A stretch of 64,000 nt of DNA from Calcarisporiella thermophila CBS 279.70 (lineage: Eukaryota; Calcarisporiellomycota), in assembly GCF_041956535.1 (NCBI RefSeq), contig NW_027192194.1, positions 550,545-614,544 of the forward strand, in the 5' to 3' direction. Positions 1-11,808 of the stretch are shown piece after piece; the stretch's first letter is position 1, and the number at the start of each line of letters is the position of its first letter. The notes beneath the pieces were generated by a model. That model was not told where the DNA came from, did no database searches, and saw nothing but the letters and a program-made list of their open reading frames with translations. A program made the position numbers and the translations under genes.

Positions 1-197
1 CTGCTGTTATAATATTCCATCCATTCAGGAGATATGAGCATTCAAAGGAAAATTGTTAAAACACGCTGTCACATTTTTCCCTACTTGTATATGCAATTTA
101 AGAGACGTTCGTAAGTGGTGAGAAAAAAAGGCAGTCGCGCGTTTTAACTCGTGTTTTCTCCATTACACCAGAAATAATTAACATACCCCCCTTTGAC

Positions 198-3014
198 ATG
201 AGTACAAATGAGGCTACTTTAAAACGAAAAAAGGATTTACCTGGCCTTGCCGAATTAAGGGTAAGCTGGAGTGATGTGGATCTAGATTTTTCGCCCTTTC
301 AAGAGAATGTTGGGAGTTGAATAGAAACGAATATTTTGTCTATCTTCATTCAAATAGCGTCAACAGAAGCGACGCGCTCTTGCAGATAAATTGCGTAATC
401 TCTCCTCCTCTAATGCTTCCACTTCATCCAAATCTGTACCTCAAACCACGAAAGAAACATTATCCTCTAAGTCTAGCAGTACGTGTAGTATTATTAGCAA
501 AAATAGACGGACTTTCCCTTCATTCAATTCTTTTCCTCGCCGTACGATGAGCATGCCTTCATGGAGAGGAGAGTCACATAATCCATTTACCTGTGAGAAA
601 CTGGTTGGTCAAAGCGGTGATGCAGTGAAAGGAGAGGGCTCGTTGCCACCCAAAAATCCATTTGAATTACTAGCCGATATTCCACTAAAACATGACGGTA
701 GTTCACCATCCAGCCAATTGGTGGGAGAAGTCAGCGAGAAAGAGTCATCGATGTATGATGCACTAAGCGTAAGTAGTATAATGTGTGTATGTTTTTTATA
801 TCTTAGTTTAATGTTGGAGTTATATATATATAGCATTTAAAGCGCTCCTTGACGTATAGCGTAAATTCTATCGATGATCAGCGAGACGTGGGGGTTCCTC
901 TCCTACTAGATATTAATGCTCACCCAGATATCAAAGAATCGCTGCTTGACAAGGGATCAGAGTCGGATGGCTCGCTATCTGGTGAAGAAGGCGATATCGA
1001 CGACTACGATTATGATGATGCAAGTTTTGTTCCGAAGCGGCTCCGCGGACTTGAAGAGAAATTCTCACAGCTTAATCAAGAGACCAGTAGTACTGCAGAC
1101 ACGGATAATGGATTGGGTAAACTGGCAAAAGCAGGTCCAGAATCGGAGGAAGCGGAGGAAGAAGAAGAGGAGGGGGACGAGGACGAGGACGAGATGGGGG
1201 AGGAAAAACCCAAGCCAGACCTGGATGAAAGGCCAAGACTATTGCGGATGTTGCAAGATCCAGAGAAAAATCATACTCTATCAGGACTGGATATTGACAA
1301 GTTTTTAACTACAGGTAATAGTGCTCTTAGAATAAGCTTAGGGTAAATGGCGGGAGTCTTTTAATATATAATTTTTCTTAGATATTGAAAGCAACAAAAG
1401 AGAGGAAGGGGGCTTACCAAAGGATGTATGTTGGTTTATTTATTTCCATGAGGGATTTGATTTGAAGACTTACACTCATCAACCATAGCAGGGATCAGAG
1501 AAGCTTCCTTTCGATTGGACACTTAAAACCTTCTACATGTTCAGATCTTTCAGTTCATTTGCTTGGTGTGAAGACGGGCGGCTTCGGGGTATACGCGAGA
1601 CGGATGGATTAGAAAAATTTATTAAGGGTGAACCCTTAAAACCAATATCCAAACTTCCAACGGCATCTATCCCTTTGTTCTCTGGCCTCATTTTTTATTT
1701 ATCGAGTCTAACTCTGTTTTCACTTTCAGAATCCAACGCTAATACACCAACAAGAGTTTGAAAAATGCCTTTATCACTACGAATACCCCGCATCAGATCC
1801 CTCGCCTATGCACATTACATTGATGACACGGCTATTCGCAAGAAAGCACAATTTAAAACCGGAGGAAAAGGAAGAGATGGAGCATTATTTTAAGCTAGAG
1901 GAGGAATGGTAAACACCACCCTTTGTCATATTCTACATATTGGTAATCCCTTTCGTTTACTCTGATCCTTAGGCAGCAATCTTTTCAATCTCTCTACTGG
2001 TCATTGCGTAACCAAAAATGCCCGTATTTCTACTACATCAATCAGGAGTTTAGTGTGCTCTTCCTCTCTCCTGAAATGCAGCTGTCCCGAGAGCCGATGG
2101 CAATCCTCAACCGCTCCACAGTAGGACTGCGGCATGCGCTTGAACGCGAAGGTATGAATTAACGCATTGAAGTGTCTACTTAATTCCCGGAGAATGCCAG
2201 CTAAGGTGAAAAAAATAACTTACTAGGCATCGAGTTTAGTTTACCATTTCACAAACAAAAACATGAGCATATTCTGGATGAAGAAGCCTCACTGGATGAG
2301 GGAGAAGCCGAGAAGATTCGGGAGGACTTAGAGGAACTAGAATCACTTCAACGGAACTCAACGTCCGTATTAACTATACGCTTGCATATATCAATTGGAA
2401 TCTCACGCGTTCCTTTTTTCTAGTTTATTCGGACAGTCCAGCAACAAGCATATTGACAACACTGAGCAATCCTTGCTCCATTTTCGGGGCCATCTCGCTG
2501 TGCATAGTCTTTTCAACTTTCTCTTTAATTGGCACGAGCTGCGGTCGGAAAACCGCGCTCGCGGCTGCCCAAAACTTATCTCGCCTTGCGCCTTCCTGAA
2601 TGCGTCTCTTAAACGTGCCACGGTAGCGAATTGTTTTATGGATTCTTTAGCCTTCAGTATCCCTTAACCGTTCAATGCATTTCTGTCATTCAGATCGTAA
2701 AGAATAACAGTTTGAAAACTACCGGCAACGAAATCATATACCGGCTCGATATCCGTGGCATACTTCTTCCCTCCTCTCTCCACTACCTCGGGCGCCTTTT
2801 TTCAGTCTCACAGCGAAATGAGTGGTCATGTGGAGCTACTTCGGATGACCGTACATTGGGATTTAGGATGCCACCGGACGCTATACCCGAGGAACAAGCC
2901 AATCTAGAAGCGGATAGAACGCAAATGTATATCCCCGGAGTGGATGAGCTGTTGTTTGTGGACCACAGTATTCAGATTATGAAATGCAATGGGGGGAGAT
3001 ATTTTTGCTCTTAA
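198..3014 (+). CDS. DONSON: DONSON-family replication-fork protein
   Basis: Ten exons (198-260, 367-768, 834-1314, 1382-1425, 1492-1627, 1755-1908, 1973-2151, 2227-2362, 2424-2622, 2694-3014) join to 704 aa. The N-terminal third is polar and very acidic, with an E/D run at about 1150-1205. The conserved part starts with LPFDWTLKTFYMFRSFSSF and continues through CPYFYYINQEFSVLF, GIEFSLPFHK, LFNFLFNW and LLPSSLHYLGRLF to the C-terminal PGVDELLFVD. These match the order of blocks I know from animal DONSON (Drosophila Humpty dumpty), a nuclear factor for CMG helicase assembly and fork stability. The acceptor at 1754 lacks a pyrimidine tract, and the donor at 2363 (GTCCGT) is weak, so those two junctions are less certain. 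The family call is firm; function in fungi is inferred. Confidence 0.85.
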
Positions 3015-3190
3015 GGGTTCTGTAAATTAAAATATTCATGCTGCGGTTTTGTCATCAAATTTTCTGTGCATAGCAGATTTGCCACATTGAAAACCCCGAG
3101 ATTGTTTTGTTATTTTTTGGGGGGGCAAGATCTACTCTAGTGCGCATCATTCGATAATTGTAAACATCAAGGGTAACAATCAAAGCAATC

Positions 3191-5686
3191 ATGAATAAAC
3201 TGGAGCAGGAGGGCCAACCTTCGCGGCATAGGGCCAAGCGTGCTTGCGATCAGTGTCGGAAGAGAAAGATTAGGTGTAATGGGGGCCCGACTGCGTGTGA
3301 CAAATGCATTTTGGCGAATTTAGAATGCAGCCATGACAACGTAGCACGCAAACGTGGCCCACCCAAGGGCTACATCCAAGCAGCGGAGTCACGTCTCACG
3401 CGGGTCATTACAGTCCTCGGTGACCTTTTGGATAAGAACAATCCCAAAGTACGCTCCCTGATCTCGGAGTTATCCGCTCCACTCGAAACAGCTTCCGGTG
3501 ATATCATCCCGATCCGGACCTCTCAAGATGATCGTTCTTCAAATCGCTCCTCCTCCTCTCCAGAGCAGAATCTCATGAACTCCTCTTCCTCCATGGCTGG
3601 CGATCACCAAGAAGCGGACTCCAGCCTAGTTGCGCAGGATAAAGAAGGCCGAATGATAAAGCTGTCCGGCATAGAGAGCTTTCATGGTAGCGCAAGTGGC
3701 TTTTACCAACTACCCGAAAACTTGCCGCAGGTGGACGATTTTGATCCCCCCTGCAAAAAACTAGAGAGAATATATCAGCATCAGATAAACCCACACGAGA
3801 TCATAGACCGAAGCCTTTCTGATCACCTCATCGACGTTTTCTTTCACCATTTCCATCCGGTGTTTCCCGTGCTAGACCGACCCAAATTCATGGAGAATCC
3901 CTACAAGGACATGTCGAATGCCGGCCTTCTGTTGTTGAATGTAATCTACGCGATTGCGGCAAGGGCCTCGGAGGATCCCCGACTAGAGGCCTTCGTCGAC
4001 GCGGAAGAGCCCTTGATTACCGGAACCGTCTTCTTCAAACGGGCCAAGTATCTCTTGAGTCTAGAAAATGACATCTCGAGGCTCGTGACCATTCAAGCGC
4101 TACTGCTCTATTGCTTCTTCTATCCTGACCCGAAAAACTGGACCTATTCTGGAATTGTGAGTGGTTTCTATTGGATTATTTTTTCTGTGAGCCTATGTTG
4201 TGGGCACTAAATCCAGCTGTTCTTAATAGGCATTTCGGATGGCGGTTGATATTGGGTTGAATCGCCAGTTGCCCGACTTGAGCGGAGAGGAGATGCGAAT
4301 CAGAAAGCGTGTTTTCTGGTGCGCCTTTTTACTGGATCGCCGAATCGCCGCGGCTTATGGTCGCTCCGTTTCCCTGGACGAGCAGGAATGTGATGTTCCT
4401 CATTTTAATGAGGATGACGAGGAGAAACCTTGGTCATCGGAGTTCTCCCGGATGTTCTCCATTCCACCGCCGAGCAAGCTATCGATCATTTCCAATTTCA
4501 GCCAAAACGTCCTCATATACGAGATCCTTGGCCGGATCCTACGGGCCCTGTATTCTCCCACTTCCCTTCGCAGCATCGTACTCAACCATAATCCCTACGC
4601 CGTCGTATCTTCATTGCAAAACTCATTGACCTCGTGGCTGGGCCAACTTCCGCCAAGGCTTCAGCTGCCTGCCGAGATTTTCAAAAAGTCTGCTTCAAAG
4701 TCGCCGCTGGATCCAATTATGTATGATATCCATATCACCTACAACACCTGTCTAATTCTGCTTCATCGGCCGTTCATTCCTACCCAGCCTTGGGACTCAT
4801 CTAAGCCAAACTCGGCCAACATCGCCTCCTCACTCCAAACCTGTTACAATGCAGCGAACGCGATTTTGGAGCTGGCATATCAAAAGAGCGAAATGGGCTA
4901 TGGGATATTCGAACCGCGGTTCTACGATCTCTATACTGCGACCGCGTTCAAACACAAGTATCGCCAGGTGCTTGGGATTTCATTCACAGAGCTGCGCGCC
5001 ACCTGGGAGAAGATGCTTGAGGTGATTCGTTCGGCCGAGTACTGGAGCCCCGCCGCACGGAAGAGTCGCCTGTCTATTCAGCGATTTCTCCAGACAGATG
5101 AGTTCCTTGGAGCGGATACGAACAGGGACAACTCTGGGAACAAAGAAGCCTTTAAACAGTTACAAAATCCGACAGCCATGGACTCGATTTGCACGGCCGC
5201 TCTATCGTCAGGACAACCACCAGGTAAGGGCTCTTTTGTGTTGAGTAGTCCCACTCTCGATTGTGTATTTAATTACTCTCATATTCCTTGCTGATAGCAT
5301 CCGAAACGGCCGGCGTACCCCATGCGCTGTCTGCCCTTTCTGCACAAGCGCCAACTATTCCGCAGCCCTTCACCCCTCTCGTTTCGTCAGAGCCAGCGTC
5401 TGTGAGTAATATGTTGGACGCTTTGCTATTTCAATCGTCACAGCAACCTCAGAGATTCTCTCTCCCGGCCCAAACGTCTATTGAGCCATCTCACTCTATC
5501 ACGCCTATGATGGATGCACCACCCGCCTTGGATCTACCCTCCGAGAATACTATCAATCAATTGAATTTATTGCATTCTCTCTGGCTGCAGATGTCGGCCG
5601 CCCCACAGCCGATTTCCGATAATGCCTGTTTAACGTCCGAGTCCCGGATGCCTGTGGATGGAGAGGAACTCACAGGCTATTTTTAA
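3191..5686 (+). CDS. Zn(II)2Cys6 transcription factor A
   Basis: Three exons (3191-4156, 4230-5223, 5298-5686) give 782 aa. The binuclear zinc cluster uses Cys19, 22, 29, 36, 39 and 46 (CX2CX6CX6CX2CX6C), preceded by a basic stretch. It is followed by the linker KRGPPKGYI and a short coiled-coil dimerisation segment. The fungal-specific regulatory domain spans roughly residues 215-560 (FHPVFPVLDRPKF, AFRMAVDIGLNR, RKRVFWCAFLLDRRIAAAYGR). The C-terminus is S/Q/P-rich and probably activates transcription. The protein should act in the nucleus; the target genes cannot be read from sequence. It is a close paralogue of the minus-strand gene at 48978-51600, with the same cysteine numbering and intron placement. 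The start ATG is the first in frame after the upstream gene. Confidence 0.9.
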
Positions 5687-6168
5687 TTTAACCCATTGTA
5701 AATCCTTATGTCTCTTTGTTGCTTAGGCCAGGTAAACTCGTTCAACTGTACTATAACCACCTGTATAGTTTTATATTTATTTCCTCCTCCTTCCCCCTCC
5801 CCTCCCTCCCCTTTTTAAGCTGGATTGAAGATGAAATATAGTCTTTTATGTCTGAATTATCCATAATGACAAAACCGAAGTGTCTACTCTTATCTAGTGC
5901 AATAGGATGCCGAGCAGGGTGAAGATGGGATATCAATGTTGAAATTAAGGTCGCGATTTCACGACCTATAATGTCCCCGTGGCAAGGTACAAGTTGATCG
6001 CACACGCACTTTATGGGTAATGACCCGGTTTCATATTTAAGATGCAGTTTTGACAAAAATTACAAATATGTATAAATACAGTTAAAGTTTTCAACTATAT
6101 ATAGAGACAGAGTCAACCTCAAGTAAAAGCAATGAAAAAATCGTGGTAAATCTCCGACTAAGATTTGA
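5687..6168. other. Convergent 3' spacer
   Basis: This gap lies between two convergent genes. It holds a pyrimidine-rich stretch (about 5779-5816) and AT-rich 3' UTR-like sequence. No gene is supported. Confidence 0.6.
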
Positions 6169-7762
6169 TCAACTCCTGCCTTCATTTTCATAGTCGTCGT
6201 TGAGGCATCCCATCTCCAACTCTTCCTCAAAGTCCTTTTGCTCTTCGGAAAATTCCAACGAGTCATGATCAGCGAGGATCATATGACCGTTGCGATCGAT
6301 CGATAGTCGATGGCCGTTCATGGCTGACCTCTGCGCGTTCTGTCCACTTCGTTGCCAAAGTGTAATAAGGCCATGGGTGTAGAGAAAAGTGATAAATGCG
6401 AACGAGATAAGCACATTGCCATACGATGATACATCGATCATGATCCGCTCAAATGTTTGGACCTGCTCCTCCGTAGCACCCATGAACAAATAGCCCGAGA
6501 GGATCAGCAGCTAGATACGTACAAACATTAGGTCGAGGCGAAATCAGTGAGAATTCTTAATATACATACAAAACATGGCAAATGCTGGAACGGGTGTATT
6601 TTGTCCATCTCGCTGTTCTCGTTTACCACAAAGCAAACCTCGATGATACGTGAAATGGCGCCCGACATGAGCACGTACCCGAACAGGCTGTGGATTTTCA
6701 GGGAATACTGGCTGTGTTGTGCGTGGCCCACCATGCTATAGCCTGTAAAAAGGATCACCAAGGCCGGCACAACACTTCTCTTTCCGTTCCGCGAAAGGAA
6801 TATGCCTACCATACCTCCCGTCCACCACAGGATGCCGAGCGAGGTGTCTAAACAGTACAAACATAAGCTCATCGTCTAACTTATGGATAGGCATTATCAT
6901 ACGCTGCATATCCCCATGGTTCCAGGGCTGGCCCCATCGATGTTCTGTAAATGCGTTAACAATCCCCCACTAGAATGGAAAAAGAGGCCACATTGAATTA
7001 GAAATTCTATCGAAAACTGGGTTGCTAACATCTCCTTACAAGCATAATGACCCAGCTGTCATACCACTCGGGAGACTTGTTCCTTCTTCGCAGCCATGGC
7101 CCACCAACGCGCAGAATTAAAATCATCACAATTCCATATGCGATAAAACTGCTTCCCATTATAAAATGAGCAAGGCATTGACCAAAGTGATCTGATGATA
7201 TTCAAATAGCCTAGCATTTAGCGACTAGCCGATGGGATATATTAGGTGAAATTATACCTGCAAAGCAGAATCCAGTAGCAGCAATCACACCCAACACCAT
7301 CTGAGCGTATCCAATGACCGGGAATGCTCTTCCGAGGACACCGTGTAGAAACACCACCATAGGGCGCAATTTTGCGTTGAGTCCACGATTCCAATGTAAC
7401 TTCAAATATGTGCCCATAATTCCTTGTCCAATGACAAGGAATAGGATCCAACTAGCAAAAGAGGCATGGGCGACATGTGGAAATTGATGTCCGTGCGAAT
7501 GCCCTACAAAGATGCCTAATAATGTGAGAGAAATCCCCACCAGTTGTAGTGGGACATGCCATCGAGAGCGGGTCAGCCCAAAGACCATGCCGATAGGAAA
7601 AATGAATCCCCATGCAATAATTTGAAGGGATATATGCGAGATCAAGATCCAATCCTAAGAGAAACGTATTAAAGAGCAGAAGGATGCCTCGTGGATAGTT
7701 TCTGTATATTCTACCGAGCCATTCTCTCCGGCCATCTCCATTTTATGATTCATATCGTCCAT
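6169..7762 (-). CDS. YTP1: YTP1-like multi-pass membrane protein
   Basis: Six exons (7762-7715, 7654-7258, 7191-7040, 6969-6903, 6847-6570, 6510-6169) give 427 aa. The N-terminal half is DUF2427-like with cytochrome b561-type helices (DWILISHISLQIIAWGF, then paired histidines in HSHGHQF and HVAHASF, then LHGVLGR). The C-terminal half is the Ytp1-type domain (NAFTEHRWGQPW, LGILWWTGGMVGIFLSR, YGNVLISFAF). About ten membrane helices are visible. The tail is acidic. Yeast Ytp1 has no established biochemical role; the histidine pairs would suit haem binding, which is inference. The start ATG opens a short first exon whose splice restores the family's DW motif. Confidence 0.85.
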
Positions 7763-8041
7763 AGCGGTAATTAAGAAGCGACAAAGGCAGAAACGAAAAG
7801 AAAACAGATGTATTTCGAAGATCGATAAAATAGCATAAAACCCTGGAGCAAAATTTCACTGAAGGGGAGCAGGTTGAGGTTGGGCTGGAGCACAAATTGA
7901 AAAAAGCCATTTCAAAATAGGAGATTTAATTAACTTCACACTGATCAACCCGATCACTCAGCCGTTGTTCAATTTCGATAAATTAAAAGAGACTCTACTT
8001 TGAACTACAGGTCCCCACTCCCCCTAACAACAAACCGTATA

Positions 8042-9378
8042 TCATTCCTCGTGCGATATAGGATTGAAAAGGGTGGCTATGATGTCGGTCAGCGTGATCA
8101 TCATGCTGGGGCGTCCCAAGGAATCCAGCAGAAATGCGCGATGGACCTTCTTATCGAGAATTCTTCGAGACAAGTCGAGCAATGTCATGTTGGCATCCTG
8201 AATGCACAGCGACTTATCCAGGCAGTCAACTCCGTGCACCTTTTGTATAAACTCCTTGACCTACAAAAACAAATAGACAGAGAAATAATCCCAATTCAGT
8301 TAGCCCCATAGAGTGTCAAGACACAAGTGTGGACGTTGACTCAACTGGAGACAAGAAATGGATTGCATTCTCTTTGTTGAAACCTCTCAAGTCGGCACCA
8401 CTGCATGAATGCAAAAGGAGTTAGTTTTCAGCACACTTCAATTCAGGCAACAGCAGAGATCGAGTTCACCTCACGTTCCCAGCGAACTTTCCATCTACGA
8501 TCAATAAAATCAGATTCCAGTGGACACCATAGCCAAGAAGCCCAACCTACCATCATTTACGATAGCAATTGCGCTGCATTTATGGGTGAACATCGCCTTG
8601 AACGCTTGGAATGCTGACGTGCTCTCGTGGATGGTCACCATGGCGGTCGGATAATCTGCCTCGTAGTGTTCGGGGGAGCAACGCCCCATCGACACAAGTA
8701 TGTCGATGGATGTGTCGAACACCCCGGACGGAAAAAGCTCCCTGTTCTCCAGGGCCCACTGTAGCACATCTATCTGTGTGAGCATTTGTGGGCCATTTCC
8801 CCCCAACACTAATATTTGATGATTTCCCTCGGCGAAGTATTGGAGAATGCCCTTTAGGTCTTCCTCTGCTCTCCGCGGCAAGAACCCCGCACTCTCGCTG
8901 GTGAAGCCCGTGAGAGAGCCAACTGGTCGCTCGAAAAACGCCGAACCTTCGCGGAGTATCTGGTGTATTTTCTTGTCGGGGCCGGAGGCGTGGTGCCGCT
9001 GAAGCTCGTCATGAAGCTCGTCGAAGAGCGGCTGGAAGACCGAAATGGTCACCAAATCCAGGACGCTAATGATCCCTAAGAAAGCGGTGGGGGCAGAGTG
9101 TACATGGATGGGGATAGCCTGGAGATTTTGCTAATGAAACGGCAGAAATGTAAGCCAAACACTATATCAAACGGATGAGCTTGCCGAGTCTTTACCTCTC
9201 GTAGTATCTCGAGCATTTTCTCCATAGTAGTGTTTTCTGACACCGCCACAAGGGTTGGCTTTTGGCCCTTGCTCTCACGCCAATCGAGAAGGGCGCTCAC
9301 CTTCAGCTCCTTGAGATGGGAGCTCTTAGCTGTTGTTGAGACTTGAGTATTGGGCTGGGTTGTAGCTATGGGTTCCAT
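8042..9378 (-). CDS. CBS-domain protein (four CBS motifs)
   Basis: Four exons (9378-9196, 9130-8547, 8400-8325, 8260-8042) give 353 aa. CBS-like repeats are visible: residues about 25-95 (SALLDW, then AIPIHVHS and FLGIISVLDLV), a second around FLPRRAEEDLKGILQYFAEG, a third at YPTAMVTIHESTSAFQAFKAM, and a fourth at CLDKSLCIQDANMTLLDLS ending LGRPSMMITLTDII. The length fits the four-CBS, Snf4/Sds23-type group that senses adenine nucleotides. I cannot separate AMPK gamma from Sds23-type proteins on motifs alone. The donor at 8546 (GTTGGG) is non-consensus but is the only one that keeps the frame. Cytoplasmic or nuclear location is assumed. Confidence 0.75.
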
Positions 9379-9764
9379 TGCGATGAGGAAATATAGAGTA
9401 CAATGAGACCGAGAAGCGAAATGAATCGCGAAAGAAATAAAAAAACTCTCGTGGGGGAATGATATAACCCCTTGCTTTTATTTGAAACCCCGCGATCAAC
9501 ACTTGCCACAAAGGTAGAACTGGATGAGAGTGCAAATTGAAATTTATATATACAGCAAAAGCCAGGAAGGATTTGAATCAAAAAAAAAAAAAAAAGACCA
9601 GGAAGGGTAAAATAGTACAAGAATGTGAAAGCAAAAAGTCCACAGCCATAGGATGCAATAGTGGCCAGTTGAAAGAAGAGAGAAATTACGGAATAGGTCT
9701 GAATCGGTTTTGGAATACATCCTCCTAGGTTAGCCTTACTATATATTAAAGTAAACCTAAATGT
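9379..9764. other. Spacer with poly(A) tract
   Basis: AT-rich intergenic DNA between two tandem minus-strand genes. It has a run of about 15 adenines near 9580-9595. No gene is seen. Confidence 0.55.
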
Positions 9765-11298
9765 TCACCACGATAGGGATGAATCCTCGGGCGAATGCCA
9801 TACACTATACTCCATGTGGCCGCGATATAAATCGCGAATGACTTTTCCATGAAGAATGGTCTGATATACAATAGGTTCTGCATGGCAGGGCGTAACACGA
9901 CCGTACCAGATCCCGCGTTGGCCCTTTTGGGTATAAACAATCACATTCCCTGCGAATTTGTGCCCTAATAGCATCGCATAGATAGAAGTATATCCATTAT
10001 GGAGTCCTCGTTAGCAAAATACGTCCTCATGTAATAAAAAACTCGTATTTCAAGGTACCTCCTATATGGCTCACCATGTATACAACAACGCCACGTTGTT
10101 CCTCAGCCATGTCGCACAACAGCCCTGCATCCTTCAAGTATCGGCTATTATCAAAACCAACGCAAAAGATTCCGTGGGAACTGAGAGTCTTCTCGAACTC
10201 ATCCCGAAGAAAGGGTGCAGTGATTGCGCAACGCTTGTCTCTCTTACGATGAGAGCAGATGAGGATGATGGAGTCATACGGCAGTTTTCGCACGACGAAT
10301 GGAGTGTCTGGGATCACCTCTGCATGCTCGCTCTTGTTAGCCTTCTTATTACCCCTTGTGCGCCCGTTAGAGACACCATTGGTGAAGTCGCTTGAATGAG
10401 AGTTTGTGCGCTCGCGAGTTTCTCGTCCATGCCTACGTGAATGCCCGTTCGTGTGGCCATTCGCATGGCCGTTGGAATAGCCATTGGAATGGCCATTAGA
10501 GTGCCCACTAGAGTAGCTATTAGAGCGGCTTCTCGATTGACCATAAGAGTGTCCATTAGGTTGACCGTTAGAATTGCCATTGGGATGCCGCTCGCTTTTC
10601 TGCTTCTCCAGGGACACATTTACTGAGTGTTCGCCACCACTACGTCTCTTACTTCTTTTCATGCTCTCTACTGTCGGCAGAGGTCGCGTCAGAAAAGTGT
10701 TATAGAAAAGCTCCGCATTCTGCGGGGTAACATTCGATATAAGAATATTGTCAGGCATCAATATCACATCGTGGGAGTCGGGGAGATCAGAGAAGAGGGT
10801 TAGCCGGCTAATATTTGTGAACATGATGTAGGCGTCCTGAGCCTTCTTTTCTTGGTTGTCCTCTTCAAAATCGATTTCGCTTCCTAAGCTAAATTTGTCC
10901 GACGTCCTCCTCGCTTTGTATTCTTTATCCACCCGAGACAGTTCCGCGGCCAAAGTGCCTTTATCCTGCTCTATGCGCTCCGCCCAATCCGTCTGTCCAG
11001 TCGTAATCATGACCTGGCGCACATAGGGTTTGACTGTGCCGGAGAGACGAGAAGAATGGTCAATGCGGAGAAAACCAGGATAGCGCGAGTGAATTAAGCA
11101 ATGCTGTAGTTCAGGACAGGTACGACATGGGTCTTCCACGAGATCCTCAGGCAAAGGTGGCAGGTTTATGTAGCTGATCTCGTCAGATGTGGGTGTGGAA
11201 TGCTGCCGCTCCTCATCTGGGGCGGGAGTGGATGGTCGAGAACTTGTAGGGGTAAGTGAGCCTAGTGTTGAAATTACGCTTTGGATAAAACCGCTCAT
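9765..11298 (-). CDS. Apd1/Aim32-like thioredoxin-fold [2Fe-2S] protein
   Basis: Two exons (11298-10059, 9964-9765) give 479 aa. The C-terminal sucrase/ferredoxin-like domain starts near residue 335 and carries Cys348 and Cys357 (LICSHRKRDKRC) and His411 and His415 (HIGGHKFAGN), split by the single intron. The nine-residue Cys and four-residue His spacing agrees with the Cys2His2 cluster ligands described for yeast Apd1. The N-terminal half also belongs to the family (CRTCPELQ, PYVRQVMITTGQTDW). Between them, residues about 240-295 form a low-complexity insert of NGH-like repeats. Probable role: redox or iron-sulfur function in cytosol or mitochondria. The family call is firm; the subfamily (Apd1 or Aim32) is open. 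Confidence 0.85.
10420..10590 (-). repeat. NGH/SNGY coding repeat
   Basis: Tandem degenerate six- to twelve-base units encode a run of Asn-Gly-His/Tyr/Gln triplets inside the Apd1-like protein. The units differ at third positions, so the repeat has drifted and is not a fresh expansion. Confidence 0.75.
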
Positions 11299-11808
11299 TA
11301 TATGCGATAGTCTAAAAAGAAATAGTCAAAATGCTAGAAAATGGATGCAATCTAGATTGAATTTGATCAATTGAAAAATGCATGAGTATATGAAGTGTGA
11401 GAAGCGAGGGTGAAAAAAAAATACGGAACTGTCAATTTTAAAAAAAAATAGATCGGCGTAGAAAATTGTGGCATAGCTATCTGATGATCATGCCATTTTT
11501 TTGATAATTCAATAGTTGCCGGTAAAAAGAAATAATCGTGACTGAATTTTTCGAATCTGCAGCAGTCGCCCTGTATTTTAATCCTGACCATGTCGTGTTA
11601 CTTTCAATTGCTTTATTTGACTTTTGAATATATGAGAAAATGAGAAATGACTAAGAGCACTCAGTATACAACATGTAGAAATCAAACAAAAAAAAAAGGT
11701 GCAAAAACCGCATAAATGAACCATGAATTTAATTTCCCTTTAGCATATAGCAGGAATTCTCGGAGAAGGTACAACTAAGAGAACAGCTCTATTAAGATCT
11801 AGGAAATC
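11299..11808. other. Intergenic AT-rich spacer
   Basis: Upstream region of the Apd1-like gene and 3' flank of the DDHD gene. It contains A/T homopolymer runs. No gene is supported. Confidence 0.55.

Noticed and set aside
10066-10395. 109-codon plus-strand frame in the Apd1-like gene
   Set aside because: It is antisense to conserved ligand motifs and has no independent support.
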